Notes: generated by a model from the sequence alone, not told the origin. A stretch of DNA of 64,000 bases from Piscinibacter sp. (GCA_016706565.1 JADJJI010000007.1:186001-250000), one strand, 5' to 3'. Positions 16,879-27,118 are shown, counted from the stretch's first letter. Program-made: numbers and translations.

Positions 16879-18584
16879 TTCCCGGGCGGCAGCGCGAAGG
16901 TCCACACCGAGCCGCCCGCAGGCACGTTGGCGAGGTCCGGGTCCCCCGCCAGCGCGCCGTACACCTGCGCCGCGCCGCTGAGCACGGTGATGTATTCGCG
17001 GCCGTTCTTCTCCCAGGCGATCGGCAGGCCGGAGATGCCCGAGCCCGTCTGGAAGGACCACAGCTTCTTGCCCGTCTTCGAATCGAAGGCGATGAACTGC
17101 CCGGTCTGCGAGCCGGTGAACACCACCCCCGAGGCGGTGGAGAGCACGCCGGCCCAGAACGGCGATTTGTTGCGCACCGTCCAGACCGGCTTGGCCGCCA
17201 CCGGGTCCCAGGCGACCAGCGCGCCGCGGTTGCCGTCGGACGGATCGACGAAGCCGCCGAGCTCCAGGCCGAGGTACCAGTTCGGGCCGCCGGGGCGATC
17301 CTGCTTGACGTACTTGACCTTCATGCCGAGGTCGATGGAGTTCAGGAACACCAGCTTGCGGCCCGGGTCGTAGCTCATCGGCATCCAGTTCTTGCCGCCG
17401 AAGGCGCTCGGCCAGACCTCGATGAAGTCGGGCGTCTCCTCGGTCTTCTTGACCATTGCGGTCATCGGCGTGTCGATCGGCCGGCCGCTGGCCTTGTCGA
17501 TCCCGCTGGCCCAGTTGACCTTGCGGGCGAACTGCGTGCCCGAGATCAGCTTGCCGTTGCTGCGGTCGATCACGTAGAAGAAGCCGTTGCGGTTGGCCTG
17601 CATCAGCACCTTGGTGGTCTTGCCGTTCGCATTGGGCAAGTTGGGCAGGTCGGCCAGCACCAGCTCGTTGGTGCCGTCGTAGTCGTACGGGTCGCCGGGC
17701 GAGAACTGGTAGTGCCAGACGATCTCGCCGGTGGCGGGCTTGAGCGCCAGCACCGAGCCGATGTACAGCGAATCGCCGCCGCGCGCCGCCGCGTTCCACG
17801 GGCCGCCGTTGCCCACGCCCCAGTAGACGAGGTTGAGCTCGGGGTCGTAGCTGCCGGTCAGCCAGGTCGGCGCGCCGCCGGTCTTGTAGGCCTCGCCCTT
17901 CCAGGTGTCGCCGCCGGGCTCGCCGGGCGCGGCGGTGGTCCAGCGGTGCCACTTCTTCTCGCCGGTCTTCAGGTCCCAGCCGTCGAGGAAGCCGCGCGAG
18001 CCGTACTCGCCGCCGGAGATGCCGGTGATCAGCACACCGTCGGCGATCAGCGGCGCGTGCGTCATCGAGTAGCCGTCCTTGTACTCGGCGGCCTTCTGCT
18101 TCCACAGCACCTTGCCGTCGGCCATCGAGATCGCCATCACGTGCGCATCGATGGTGGTGCGGTAGAGCACGCCGTTCAATGCCGCCATGCCGCGCGTGTG
18201 GATGCCGCAGCACAGGTAGCCGGCGATGTCGTTGGGCAGCTCGATGGCCACTTTCCACTTCTGGCGCCCGGTGAGCGCGTCGATCGCGATCGTGTGCGTG
18301 TGCGAGGCGACGTACATGACGCCGTCGATCACCAGCGGCTGGTTGGAGGCGTTGGTCGAGTTGTCCAGGCTGAGGTTCCACACCGGCGCCAGGTGCTTCA
18401 CGTTGGCCGGCGTGATCCGCTTGAGCGGCGTGTGCCGCTGCAGCGACCAGCCCATGCCGTAGGTGGTGACGTCGCCCGGCGTGGCGGCGTCGTTGCGCAG
18501 GTCGGCGGTGCTCTGCGCCGATGCGGCCGCCGCCGCCAATGACAGCGCCATCGCGGCCAGGCCGCGTGCGAACTTCAGGTCCAT
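16875..18584 (-). CDS. PQQ-dependent alcohol dehydrogenase, lanthanide-type motif
   Basis: A 569-residue periplasmic quinoprotein with signal peptide (about 1-23) and eight-bladed propeller repeats (for example TGRQKWKV, DGKVLWKQ, TGEIVWHY, TGKKLWSF). The vicinal disulfide that stacks on PQQ is Cys125-Cys126 in GYLCCGIHTRG. The catalytic Asp301 sits in GDPYDYDGTNELVL, and Asp303 two residues later is the extra metal ligand known from XoxF, ExaF and PedH. This predicts lanthanide rather than calcium dependence. The likely reaction is oxidation of a primary alcohol, with electrons passed to the coupled cytochrome c. The divergent GAF/Fis regulator probably controls it. Confidence 0.92.
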   Translation of the reverse strand: MDLKFARGLAAMALSLAAAAASAQSTADLRNDAATPGDVTTYGMGWSLQRHTPLKRITPANVKHLAPVWNLSLDNSTNASNQPLVIDGVMYVASHTHTIAIDALTGRQKWKVAIELPNDIAGYLCCGIHTRGMAALNGVLYRTTIDAHVMAISMADGKVLWKQKAAEYKDGYSMTHAPLIADGVLITGISGGEYGSRGFLDGWDLKTGEKKWHRWTTAAPGEPGGDTWKGEAYKTGGAPTWLTGSYDPELNLVYWGVGNGGPWNAAARGGDSLYIGSVLALKPATGEIVWHYQFSPGDPYDYDGTNELVLADLPNLPNANGKTTKVLMQANRNGFFYVIDRSNGKLISGTQFARKVNWASGIDKASGRPIDTPMTAMVKKTEETPDFIEVWPSAFGGKNWMPMSYDPGRKLVFLNSIDLGMKVKYVKQDRPGGPNWYLGLELGGFVDPSDGNRGALVAWDPVAAKPVWTVRNKSPFWAGVLSTASGVVFTGSQTGQFIAFDSKTGKKLWSFQTGSGISGLPIAWEKNGREYITVLSGAAQVYGALAGDPDLANVPAGGSVWTFALPPGK

Positions 18585-18656
18585 CGTGTCTCCTCGTTGG
18601 TCCTTGTGTCAGGACGAGCCGGACGATAGATCGATGTCAAAGCCGCGGCCACTTCG

Positions 18657-18686
18657 GGAGTAACCCTAGGCCCGGGCTGTTCCGTT
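18657..18686. promoter_or_regulatory. Weak dyad between PQQ dehydrogenase and regulator
   Basis: GGAGTAACCC (18657-18666) faces GGGCTGTTCC (18677-18686) with 7 of 10 positions pairing, midway in the 161-bp divergent promoter region. It could be a binding site for the Fis-type regulator encoded next door. No clear sigma-54 site (GG-N10-GC with flanking consensus) was found here. Confidence 0.25.
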
Positions 18687-18745
18687 GCGAGACAGCTTGC
18701 CGGGCAGGCCCGGCGCACCGCACACTCGCCGCCCGGAGACCCCAG

Positions 18746-19909
18746 ATGAGCACCGGCAACAGCCTGCCCGCCAACCCGTTCTATGCATCGCCCGAGCAGC
18801 GTGTCGCGCTGGCGCGGCAGCGCTTTTTCGAGGACGGCGTGCGGCCCTCCGGCATGGTCAGCGAGGCGGTCATCCAGTCGTGGTCGCGCTGCCTTCGCTC
18901 GCACCCCGATCCGGCGCGTCCGGCGGTGTTCGAGCCGGTCACCACCAGCCGCATGCACGGTGCACTGCGCAGCAACCGCGCCCTGCTCAAGGCCGCCGCC
19001 GATGAGATGGAGCGGCTGCGCGTGACGCTGGCCGGCACCAGCGGCACGGCCATGCTCACCGATGCGCAGGGTGTGATCATCGGCAGCACCTTCACCCAGG
19101 CACGCAGCCACGAGCGGCTGATGCCCATCACCACGCGCATCGGCGTGAACCTGGCCGAGGAAGTGGTGGGCACCAACGCGCCGGGCATCACCGCGCGCAC
19201 CGGCCAGCCCAGCGTGGTGCAGGGCAGCGAGCACTTCTTCGGCAACGTGCAGATGATGTATTGCGCCGCCGCGCCCATCCGCGATGTGCGCGGCCAGCTC
19301 GCCGGCGTGCTCGACCTGTCCAGCGAAGGCCTGCCGTTCGGATTCGACGCGGCCTCGGTGGTGGCGCATTACGCCGCCGAAATCGAGAACCGGCTGCTGT
19401 TCGCACAGTCCACCGATCATCTGGTGGTGCGCATGCAGATCTCCCCCGCCCTGCTGGACACGCCGATGGCGGCGCTGGTGGGCATCACCGGCGACGGCCG
19501 CATCGACTGGCTCAACGGCGCCGCCGCGCGGCTGCTCGGCCTGAGCGCGCCGCTCGGCCAGCGTGGCATGGCCTGGGTGGAAGACTGCTTCGGCGTGCCG
19601 CTGGGCTCGCTGACCGCCCTGTCGACGCGCCGCGAAGCGCAGATGCTGCATCTGCCCAACGGCCTGACGCTGTGGCTGCGCTGCGAGTGGCGCTCACCCG
19701 ACGCCCACCACGAGCTTCACGCGGCCCGCCCGGCCCCCAGCGCGCCCGCAACGGCACCGGCGCCGCAGCCGGCCACGCTGCGCGAGACCGAGCGCCAGAC
19801 CGTCGTGCGCGTGCTCGCCGAAAACGGCGGCAACGTGTCGAAGGCGGCACGCTCGCTGGGCGTCTCGCGGGGCCTGATCTACCGGAACCTGCGCGACGCC
19901 GAACCCTGA
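18746..19909 (+). CDS. AcoR-like regulator: GAF plus Fis-type HTH, no AAA+ domain
   Basis: A 387-residue protein from the ATG at 18746. The N-terminal region with VIQSWSRCLRSHPDP and the GAF-like domain (MLTDAQGVIIGSTF, GVNLAEEVVGTNAPG, ADIRDVRGQLAGVLDLSSE-like text) match the sensor half of AcoR-type activators. A PAS-like stretch follows (VGITGDGRIDWLNGAAARLL). The C-terminus is a Fis-type helix-turn-helix (RQTVVRVLAENGGNVSKAAR, SLGVSRGLIYRNL). The central AAA+ ATPase that contacts sigma-54 is missing, so it cannot act as a classical enhancer-binding protein. It is divergent from the PQQ dehydrogenase, which suggests control of alcohol oxidation. Confidence 0.85.
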   Translation: MSTGNSLPANPFYASPEQRVALARQRFFEDGVRPSGMVSEAVIQSWSRCLRSHPDPARPAVFEPVTTSRMHGALRSNRALLKAAADEMERLRVTLAGTSGTAMLTDAQGVIIGSTFTQARSHERLMPITTRIGVNLAEEVVGTNAPGITARTGQPSVVQGSEHFFGNVQMMYCAAAPIRDVRGQLAGVLDLSSEGLPFGFDAASVVAHYAAEIENRLLFAQSTDHLVVRMQISPALLDTPMAALVGITGDGRIDWLNGAAARLLGLSAPLGQRGMAWVEDCFGVPLGSLTALSTRREAQMLHLPNGLTLWLRCEWRSPDAHHELHAARPAPSAPATAPAPQPATLRETERQTVVRVLAENGGNVSKAARSLGVSRGLIYRNLRDAEP

Positions 19910-19933
19910 CAGGCCCCACGGGATAATGCCGCG

Positions 19934-20968
19934 ATGCGAGTCTTCCGCGGCTTCCACCATCCGGGCATTGCGCGCGCCTGCGCGCTGACCATCGGCAACT
20001 TCGACGGCGTGCACCGCGGCCACCAGGCCATGCTGGCGCTGCTGCGCAACGAGGCGCAGCACAGAGGCCTGCCCTCCTGCGTGATGACTTTCGAGCCGCA
20101 CCCGCGCGACTACTTCGCCGCGCTCGCCGGCAAGCCCGAGCTGGCGCCCTCGCGCATCGCGACGCTGCGCGACAAGCTCGGCGAGCTCGAGCGCTGCGGC
20201 ATCGACCAGACCGTGGTGCTGCGCTTCGACCAGCGGTTTGCCGCGCAGACGCCGCAGGCCTTCATCGACGACGTGCTGGTGCGCGGCCTGGGTGCGAAGT
20301 ACGTGCTGGTCGGCGACGACTTCCGCTTCGGTGCGAAGCGCGCCGGCGACTACGCCATGCTCGACGCCGCCGGCCAGGCCGCAGGCTTCGACGTGGCACG
20401 CATGAACAGCTACGAGGTGCACGGCCTGCGCGTGTCGAGCTCGGCGGTGCGCGACGCGCTGGCCGCCGGCGACATGGCCCGGGTGGCCACGCTGCTCGGC
20501 CGCCCCTACTCGATGAGCGGGCACGTCGTGCACGGCAAGAAGCTCGGCCGCAGCCTGGGCGCCAGCGCATCGGGCCTCGGCGACGGCTTCCGGACGCTGA
20601 ACCTGCGCTTCTCGCACCCGAAGCCGGCGGCGCTGGGCATCTTCGCGGTGCGCGTGCACGGCCTCGCCGACACTCCGCTGGACGGCGTGGCCAGCCTGGG
20701 CAAGCGCCCCACGGTGGACGACAGCGGCCGGGTGCTGCTGGAGGTCTATTGCCTGGACTGGCCGGCGGCCCTGGGCACCGAGGGGGGCTACGGTAAAATC
20801 GTCCGTGTGGAACTGCTGCACAAACTGCGCGACGAAGCCCGCTACGACGGGCTGGAGGCGTTGACGGCCGCCATCCGCAAGGATGTGGACGATGCGCGGG
20901 CCTTTCTGGCGGCCCATGCCGCCACCTACGTGAAGACCGGCCGGCAGACGACGCGCGACCGAATTTAG
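19934..20968 (+). CDS. ribF: Bifunctional riboflavin kinase/FAD synthetase
   Basis: A 344-residue cytoplasmic enzyme that phosphorylates riboflavin to FMN and adenylates FMN to FAD. The N-terminal nucleotidyltransferase domain shows [16 protein letters not shown] and the [15 protein letters not shown] and [11 protein letters not shown] motifs. The C-terminal riboflavin kinase domain carries [21 protein letters not shown] and [15 protein letters not shown]. The kinase G-x-P-T-x-N motif is altered, reading [16 protein letters not shown] after the usual position. It precedes ileS and lspA, a conserved gene order in proteobacteria, with 85 bp to ileS. Confidence 0.96.
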   Translation: MRVFRGFHHPGIARACALTIGNFDGVHRGHQAMLALLRNEAQHRGLPSCVMTFEPHPRDYFAALAGKPELAPSRIATLRDKLGELERCGIDQTVVLRFDQRFAAQTPQAFIDDVLVRGLGAKYVLVGDDFRFGAKRAGDYAMLDAAGQAAGFDVARMNSYEVHGLRVSSSAVRDALAAGDMARVATLLGRPYSMSGHVVHGKKLGRSLGASASGLGDGFRTLNLRFSHPKPAALGIFAVRVHGLADTPLDGVASLGKRPTVDDSGRVLLEVYCLDWPAALGTEGGYGKIVRVELLHKLRDEARYDGLEALTAAIRKDVDDARAFLAAHAATYVKTGRQTTRDRI

Positions 20969-21053
20969 CGCGGCCGCCGCCTGCTGCCCCCGGCGCGAAC
21001 CCCGCTGCCGCCATCCCTCTTCCGGCGCGTCTCCGATGGAGCGCGTTTCCGAC

Positions 21054-23894
21054 ATGAACGACACCACCAAAGTCGACTACCGCGCGACGCTGAACCTGCC
21101 CGACACGCCCTTCCCGATGCGCGGCGACCTGCCCAAGCGCGAGCCGGGCTGGGTCAAGGAGTGGGAAGACCAGGGCGTCTACAAGCAGCTGCGCGATGCG
21201 CGCCACGGCGCGCCGCTGTTCGTGCTGCACGACGGCCCGCCCTATGCGAACGGCGCCATCCACATGGGCCACGCCGTCAACAAGGTGCTCAAGGACATGA
21301 TCGTCAAGGCGCGCCAGCTCAAGGGCTTCGACGCGCAGTACGTGCCCGGCTGGGACTGCCATGGCCTGCCGATCGAGAACGCGATCGAGAAGAAGCACGG
21401 CCGCAACCTCAGCCGCGACGACATGCAGGCGAAGAGCCGCGCCTATGCGAAGGAGCAGATCGCGCTGCAGATGGGCGATTTCAAGCGCCTGGGCGTGCTG
21501 GGCGACTGGGCCGACCGCTACGCGACGATGGACCCGAAGAACGAGGCCGGCGAGATCCGCGCCTTCAAGCGCGTCGTCGAGCGCGGCTTCGTCTACCGCG
21601 GCCTCAAGCCGGTGTACTGGTGCTTCGACTGCGGCAGTTCGCTGGCCGAGTTCGAGATCGAGTACGCCGACAAGAAGAGCCAGACGCTGGACGTCGGTTT
21701 CCTGTGCGCCGAGCCGGACCGGTTGGCCAGCGCCTTCGGCCTGACGAAGCTCGCCAAGGACGCCTTCGCGGTGATCTGGACCACCACCGCCTGGACCATT
21801 CCCGCCAACCAGGCGCTGAACCTGAACCCGACGCTGGAGTACTCGCTGGTGGACACCGAGCGCGGCCTGCTGGTGCTGGCCGCTTCGCTGGTCGAGAAGT
21901 GCATGGTGCGCTACGGCCTCACCGGCACGGTGCTGGCCACGGTGCTCGGCGAGAAGCTCGGCGGCATCCACTTCCGCCACCCGCTCGCGCACGTCGATGC
22001 CGGCTACGACCGGCTCAGCCCGGTGTACCTGGCCGACTACGCCACGGCGGACGACGGCACCGGCCTCGTGCACTCGTCGCCGGCCTACGGCCTGGACGAC
22101 TTCAACTCCTGCGTCACGCACGGCATGACGTACGACGACATCCTCAACCCGGTGCAGGGCAACGGCAGCTACGCGGCCGACTTCCCGCTCTTCGGCGGCC
22201 AGAACATCTGGAAGGCCGTGCCGGTGATCATCGACACGCTGAAGAGCGCCGGCCGCCTGTTCGCCACCGAGACGATCACGCACAGCTACCCGCATTGCTG
22301 GCGCCACAAGAGCCCGGTGATCTACCGCGCCGCGGCGCAGTGGTTCATCCGCATGGACGCGGGCGAAGGCGTGTTCACGAAGGACAAGGCGCCGCGCACG
22401 CTGCGCCAGCTGGCGCTGGACGCGATCGACCAGACCGGCTTCTACCCGGAGAACGGCCGCGCGCGGCTGCGCGACATGATCGCCAACCGGCCCGACTGGT
22501 GCATCAGCCGCCAGCGCAGCTGGGGCGTGCCGCTGCCCTTCTTCCTGCACAAGGACACGGGCGAGCTGCATCCGCGCACGATGGAGATCCTCGACCAGGC
22601 GGCTGACATCGTCGAGCAGGGCGGCATCGAGGCCTGGAGCCGCGCCACCACCGAGCAGATCCTCGGCGCGGCCGACGCACCGCACTACACCAAGAGCAGC
22701 GACATCCTCGAGGTGTGGTTCGACTCCGGCTCGACCTTCGAGCATGTGCTGCGCAAGCAGCACCCGCAGGGCCACCATCACCAGGGCCCCGAGGCCGACC
22801 TCTACCTCGAAGGCCACGACCAGCACCGCGGCTGGTTCCACAGCTCGCTGCTGCTGGCCTGCGCGCTGTACGACCGCGCGCCCTACCGCGGCCTGCTCAC
22901 GCACGGCTTCACGGTGGACAGCCAGGGCCGCAAGATGAGCAAGAGCCTGGGCAACGGCATCGAGCCGCAGGCGGTGAGCCAGAAGCTGGGCGCCGAGATC
23001 ATCCGCCTGTGGGTGGCGGCCAGCGACTACTCGGGCGACATCGCCGGCGACGACAAGATCCTTGCGCGCGTCGTCGATGCCTACCGCCGCATCCGCAACA
23101 CGCTGCGCTTCCTGCTCGCCAACACCAGCGACTTCGATGCCGCCACGGATGCGGTGGCGCCGGCCGAGATGCTGGAGATCGACCGCTGGGCGCTGGCGCG
23201 CGCGGAGCAGTTCCAGGCCGAGGTGCTGGCGCACTACGAGGTCTACGAGTTCCACCCGGTGGTGGCCAAGCTGCAGGTGTTCTGCAGCGAGGACCTGGGC
23301 GCGTTCTACCTCGACGTGCTGAAGGACCGCCTGTACACCACCGCGCCGAAGTCGCTTGCGCGGCGCTCGGCGCAGACCGCGCTGTGGCAGATCACGCACG
23401 CCATGCTGCGCTGGATGGCGCCCTTCCTCAGCTTCACCGCCGAGGAAGCCTGGAAGGTGTTCGCGCCGGACAAGGCCTCGTCGATCTTTGCCGAGACCTA
23501 CTGGGCCTTCCCCGCACCCGACGAGGCGCTGCTGGCGAAGTGGACGCGCATCCGCGAGATCCGCGACCTGGCGAACAAGGAGATCGAGGCGGTGCGCACG
23601 GCGGGCCAGGTCGGCTCGTCGCTGCAGGCGAACCTGAAGATCACCGCGGGTGCCGCCGACCACGCGCTGCTCGCCGCGCTGGGCGACGACCTGCGCTTCG
23701 TCACCATCACCTCGGCGGCAACGCTGATCGCCGGCGCCGAACTCGCTGTCGCGGTGACGCCCTCGGCGGCGCAGAAGTGCGATCGCTGCTGGCACTGGCG
23801 CGACGACGTCGGCCACGACGCGGCGCACCCGTCCATCTGCGGCCGCTGCACGAGCAACCTCTACGGCAGCGGCGAAGCCCGCAAGGTGGCCTGA
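21054..23894 (+). CDS. ileS: Isoleucyl-tRNA synthetase
   Basis: A 946-residue class I synthetase charging tRNA-Ile. The ATG at 21054 gives the usual N-terminus ([20 protein letters not shown]). An upstream in-frame ATG at 21036 would add six residues. The HIGH motif appears as [12 protein letters not shown]. The editing CP1 domain includes [16 protein letters not shown] and [14 protein letters not shown] is exact in [11 protein letters not shown]. The C-terminus holds the zinc-binding CDRCWHW and CGRC cysteines. The bacterial (non-eukaryotic-like) type predicts normal mupirocin sensitivity, which is an inference from the family. LspA begins 2 bp after its stop. Confidence 0.98.
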   Translation: MNDTTKVDYRATLNLPDTPFPMRGDLPKREPGWVKEWEDQGVYKQLRDARHGAPLFVLHDGPPYANGAIHMGHAVNKVLKDMIVKARQLKGFDAQYVPGWDCHGLPIENAIEKKHGRNLSRDDMQAKSRAYAKEQIALQMGDFKRLGVLGDWADRYATMDPKNEAGEIRAFKRVVERGFVYRGLKPVYWCFDCGSSLAEFEIEYADKKSQTLDVGFLCAEPDRLASAFGLTKLAKDAFAVIWTTTAWTIPANQALNLNPTLEYSLVDTERGLLVLAASLVEKCMVRYGLTGTVLATVLGEKLGGIHFRHPLAHVDAGYDRLSPVYLADYATADDGTGLVHSSPAYGLDDFNSCVTHGMTYDDILNPVQGNGSYAADFPLFGGQNIWKAVPVIIDTLKSAGRLFATETITHSYPHCWRHKSPVIYRAAAQWFIRMDAGEGVFTKDKAPRTLRQLALDAIDQTGFYPENGRARLRDMIANRPDWCISRQRSWGVPLPFFLHKDTGELHPRTMEILDQAADIVEQGGIEAWSRATTEQILGAADAPHYTKSSDILEVWFDSGSTFEHVLRKQHPQGHHHQGPEADLYLEGHDQHRGWFHSSLLLACALYDRAPYRGLLTHGFTVDSQGRKMSKSLGNGIEPQAVSQKLGAEIIRLWVAASDYSGDIAGDDKILARVVDAYRRIRNTLRFLLANTSDFDAATDAVAPAEMLEIDRWALARAEQFQAEVLAHYEVYEFHPVVAKLQVFCSEDLGAFYLDVLKDRLYTTAPKSLARRSAQTALWQITHAMLRWMAPFLSFTAEEAWKVFAPDKASSIFAETYWAFPAPDEALLAKWTRIREIRDLANKEIEAVRTAGQVGSSLQANLKITAGAADHALLAALGDDLRFVTITSAATLIAGAELAVAVTPSAAQKCDRCWHWRDDVGHDAAHPSICGRCTSNLYGSGEARKVA

Positions 23895-23896
23895 GC

Positions 23897-24385
23897 ATGG
23901 CGTTCAAGAACTCCGGCAGTTCGCTGCTGCCGTGGCTGGGGCTCGCTCTGGCCGTCATCCTGCTCGACCAGTTCACCAAGACACTGATCCTCGGCTACTT
24001 CCAGCTCGGCGACAGCCGCACCGTCACCTCGTTCTTCAACGTCGTTCGGGTGCACAACACCGGCGCGGCGTTCTCGTTCCTGGCCGGCGCCTCGGGCTGG
24101 CAGCGCTGGTTCTTCGTCGGCCTGGGGGTGGCGGCGGCGGGCTTCATCGTCTGGATGCTGCGCGGCCACGGCACGCAGAAGATGTTCTCGCTGGCGCTGT
24201 CGCTGATCCTCGGCGGCGCACTGGGCAACGTGATCGACCGGCTTCTGCACGGCTACGTGGTCGACTTCATTCAGGTGCACTACGGCGGCTGGTACTTCCC
24301 GTCGTTCAACGTCGCCGACAGCGCCATCACCGTCGGTGCGGTGCTGTTGATCCTGGACGAACTGCTGCGCGTGAAGCGCAGCTGA
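23897..24385 (+). CDS. lspA: Signal peptidase II (lipoprotein signal peptidase)
   Basis: A 162-residue inner-membrane aspartic protease that removes signal peptides from prolipoproteins after diacylglyceryl transfer. Four membrane helices are visible. Catalytic Asp residues are in [15 protein letters not shown] and [11 protein letters not shown], and the conserved [15 protein letters not shown] block is present. It starts 2 bp after ileS. Several predicted lipoproteins in this window (hydrolase at 13660, OmpA-like at 51664) would be its substrates. Confidence 0.97.
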   Translation: MAFKNSGSSLLPWLGLALAVILLDQFTKTLILGYFQLGDSRTVTSFFNVVRVHNTGAAFSFLAGASGWQRWFFVGLGVAAAGFIVWMLRGHGTQKMFSLALSLILGGALGNVIDRLLHGYVVDFIQVHYGGWYFPSFNVADSAITVGAVLLILDELLRVKRS

Positions 24386-24399
24386 GGCCTGCGCGGCGG

Positions 24400-25299
24400 C
24401 TACAGCCGCTCCTGCGCCGTCACCACCACGCCCTGCTCGTGGGGCGGCAGCAGGTCCCGCTGCGTCTTGCCGTCGACGAAGCGCAAGCGGATCTGGTAGC
24501 TGCCCACAGGCACGAACACGTTCGCCTGCGTTGCGCCGTTGGAGAGATCGAGTGCCTGCACGACACGCCCGTCGCGCAGCACGTCGAGCATGAAATGGCC
24601 GGTGCGATCCGCCGTCTGGCCCTTGGCGCAGACACCGAAACCCTCGACACCGAACTGCAGGGTGAACGGGCTCACCAGGGCTTCACCGTCGCGCACGTTG
24701 GTCACCGTCACCCATTCGCCCGGACCGCGCGGGCGCGCCAGTTCGTCCTGGTACCACGACGCGCAGCTCGCCTCGAAACTGGCCGGGTCGATCTTCAGCG
24801 GCTCGGCGCTTCGCTTGCCGGTCACCTCGACGCTGATCTCCGGACTGAAGACGAAATAGGGTCGGTGCTCATGGTCGGCAAACAGCAGCCGCAGCGTGTG
24901 CCTGCCCGGCGGCAGGTCGAGCACGGCGAAGGTCTGGCCCTTGCCGAAATGGCGGTGGCCGTCGTTGAAGGGCAGCTTCTCGCTCACCGACGGCGGCATG
25001 CGCGTGTTGACGAGGATGTGGTGGTGCCCCGTGCCCGGCAGCGCCTTGCCCGCCGGCACCACGCCCATGCCCTTGATGCCGAACTCGACCAGGAACGGGC
25101 TGCGCACGCGGTAGCCGCTGCGCAGGTTGGTGAAGCTCACCGCCGTCAGTTCCTTCAGATCCAGCCGCGTGCGTTCGCGCGTGTAGCGCTGCCAGCAGGT
25201 GCGCTCGGCATCGGTTCGGGGCAGGGGCGAGGCCTGGGCCGAGGTGGCAAGGCAGGCGGCAAGAAGGCAGACGAATCGAGTCGGATGCATGGTCTTCAT
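24400..25299 (-). CDS. Secreted protein with two DUF4399 domains
   Basis: A 299-residue protein with a signal peptide (about 1-23, ending TSAQAS). It contains two related beta-rich units. The first runs from VSFTNLRSGYRVRSPFLVEF through GKALPGTGHHHILVNT to LPPGRHTLRLLFADHEHRPY; the second from VTNVRDGEALVSPFTLQF through DRTGHFMLDVL to PVGSYQIRLRFVDGKT. This is the DUF4399 pattern. The His-rich GTGHHHI and HRHFGKGQ clusters appear only in the first copy, so the second may have lost a metal-binding role. It is convergent with lspA (14 bp gap) and divergent from the UbiB-family gene. Function is unknown. Confidence 0.78.
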   Translation of the reverse strand: MKTMHPTRFVCLLAACLATSAQASPLPRTDAERTCWQRYTRERTRLDLKELTAVSFTNLRSGYRVRSPFLVEFGIKGMGVVPAGKALPGTGHHHILVNTRMPPSVSEKLPFNDGHRHFGKGQTFAVLDLPPGRHTLRLLFADHEHRPYFVFSPEISVEVTGKRSAEPLKIDPASFEASCASWYQDELARPRGPGEWVTVTNVRDGEALVSPFTLQFGVEGFGVCAKGQTADRTGHFMLDVLRDGRVVQALDLSNGATQANVFVPVGSYQIRLRFVDGKTQRDLLPPHEQGVVVTAQERL

Positions 25300-25381
25300 T
25301 TTTGTATCACGAGCGATTGCCTCACGTTGAACTATCCCAAGTCAATCCCTCGCGAAAGGTGTCCGGGCCATACTTCGAGAC

Positions 25382-27079
25382 ATGCTGATCGAGACGCTGG
25401 GGGCGGCCCGTGACCTGGGAAGACTGAACGAGATCGCCGGCGTCCTGGCGCGCCACGGCTTCGGCGACACGGTGCGCCGGCTCGGCCTGGCCGACGCACT
25501 GGAGCGCGCCGGCCACGCCCTGCACCGCGACCATGCCGCCGACCTGGCGCGGCTCGAACCGCCGGTGCAGACGCGCCTGGCCATCGAGGAGCTCGGCCCC
25601 ACGTTCGTGAAGCTGGGTCAGATCCTCGCCGGCCGCGCCGACCTGTTCGGCCCCGACTGGATCGCCGAGTTCGCGCGCCTGCACAGCCACGTGCCGGCGG
25701 TGCCGATCGACGACCTGCGAGCGCAGTTGCGCGAGGACCTGGGCGACGAGCCCGAGGCGGTGTTCGAACGCTTCGACGTCGAGCCTCTGGCGGCCGCCTC
25801 CATCGCGCAGGTGCACCGGGCCCGCACCAAGGCGGGCGACGAAGTGATCGTGAAGATCCGCCGGCCCGGCATCCGCGAAATCATCGAGGCCGACCTGCGC
25901 CTGCTCGACCGCCTGGCCGCGGTGGCCGAGTCCGAACTTCCGGCCTTGCAGCCCTACCGCCCTCGGCAGCTGGTGCGCGAGCTCGCGCGTTCGCTGCAGC
26001 GCGAGCTCGATCTCGCCGCCGAATGCCACAACGCCGAGCGCATCGCCGGCAACCTGGCAGTACTGCCGCACGTGCTCATTCCCAAGGTGCACTGGGAGTA
26101 CACGCACGAGCGCATCAACGTGCAGGCGTTCATCGATGGCATTCCGGGCAGCGATCTCGACCGCATCTCTGCCGACGGGCTGGACCGGCTGCTGCTCGCG
26201 CGCCGCGGCGCGCAGGCGGTGCTGAAGATGATCGTCGAGGACGGCTTCTTCCACGCCGACCCGCACCCAGGCAACGTGTTCTACCTGCCCGGCAACCGCA
26301 TCGCCTTCATCGACTTCGGCATGGTCGGGCGGCTCAGCGCGCGGCGCCGCGAGGAACTGCTGCAGTTGCTGCTCGGCCTCGTCGAGCGCGAGCCGCAGGC
26401 CGTGGCCGACGTGCTGCTGGACTGGACGGGCGACGGGCACGGCGCCAACCTCGGCGTGCTCGAGGGCGAGATCGAGGCCTTCGTCGACCAGTACCACGGC
26501 ACGCCGCTGGCCGACCTGCATCTGGGCCAGATGCTGGCCGACGTGACGACCATCCTGCGCGAGCACCGCCTGGCCCTGCCCTCCGACCTGGCGCTGCTCA
26601 TCAAGGCCTTCATCTCGCTCGAAGGCATGGGACGCGGCCTGGACCCCGGCTTCCACATGGCCACCGAGGCGCTGCCCATCCTGCGCCAGGTGATGCGAGC
26701 GCGCTACCAGCCCAAGGCCCTGGGCAAGCGCGCCTGGCAGACGCTCCGGCGAGGGCTGGCGCTGGCCGAGCAGATCCCGCACGACATGTCGCGCGCGCTG
26801 CGCAACCTGCGCCGTGGTCGCATGCAGCTGCACATCGACCTCGCCCACCTCAAGCGCGTGGGCGACCAGCTCGACCGCGCCGCCAACCGGCTGTCGCTCG
26901 CGATGGTGATCGCCGCGCTGATCATCGGCTCGTCGATCGTCATGACAGTCAGCGGCGGGCCTACGCTGTTCGGCCTGCCGGCCTTCGGATTCCTCGGCTT
27001 CTGCGGCGCGGTGCTCGGCGGCGTCTGGCTGGTACGCTCGATCTGGCGCAGCACACACCGGCGCGACGGCGACGAATAG
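25382..27079 (+). CDS. UbiB/ABC1 family atypical kinase
   Basis: A 565-residue member of the ABC1/ADCK/UbiB family, required in many bacteria for ubiquinone synthesis. The KxGQ motif reads FVKLGQILAGRADLF, the Ala-rich loop AAASIAQVHRA, and the catalytic segment HADPHPGNVFYL plus FIDFGMVGRL. Two hydrophobic helices near the C-terminus (MVIAALIIGSSIVMTVS and LFGLPAFGFLGFCGAVLGG) anchor it in the inner membrane, as in UbiB. It is not adjacent to other ubi genes, so it could be a second family member rather than UbiB itself. Confidence 0.9.
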   Translation: MLIETLGAARDLGRLNEIAGVLARHGFGDTVRRLGLADALERAGHALHRDHAADLARLEPPVQTRLAIEELGPTFVKLGQILAGRADLFGPDWIAEFARLHSHVPAVPIDDLRAQLREDLGDEPEAVFERFDVEPLAAASIAQVHRARTKAGDEVIVKIRRPGIREIIEADLRLLDRLAAVAESELPALQPYRPRQLVRELARSLQRELDLAAECHNAERIAGNLAVLPHVLIPKVHWEYTHERINVQAFIDGIPGSDLDRISADGLDRLLLARRGAQAVLKMIVEDGFFHADPHPGNVFYLPGNRIAFIDFGMVGRLSARRREELLQLLLGLVEREPQAVADVLLDWTGDGHGANLGVLEGEIEAFVDQYHGTPLADLHLGQMLADVTTILREHRLALPSDLALLIKAFISLEGMGRGLDPGFHMATEALPILRQVMRARYQPKALGKRAWQTLRRGLALAEQIPHDMSRALRNLRRGRMQLHIDLAHLKRVGDQLDRAANRLSLAMVIAALIIGSSIVMTVSGGPTLFGLPAFGFLGFCGAVLGGVWLVRSIWRSTHRRDGDE

Positions 27080-27102
27080 GCGCGCTCCTACTAGGGCGCG
27101 CC
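27079..27102. terminator. Hairpin after the UbiB-family gene
   Basis: GGCGCGC (27079-27085) pairs with GCGCGCC (27096-27102), and the loop itself holds CCTA/TAGG. It begins at the last base of the stop codon. There is no T-tract, so it is a possible Rho-assisted or mRNA-stabilising hairpin, not a proven terminator. Confidence 0.4.
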
Positions 27103-27118
27103 CGCTTGCGCCCGGGGC

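Noticed and set aside
18585-18745. Sigma-54 promoter for the PQQ dehydrogenase
   Set aside because: Only a weak TGGC-N8-TTG-like match was found. The adjacent regulator lacks an AAA+ domain, so the call is not supported.
20262-23828. Very long open frame (1188 codons) on the minus strand opposite ribF/ileS
   Set aside because: High-GC codon use keeps the antisense frame open. The translation is His/Arg/Val repeats with no domain, while the plus strand gives a textbook ileS.
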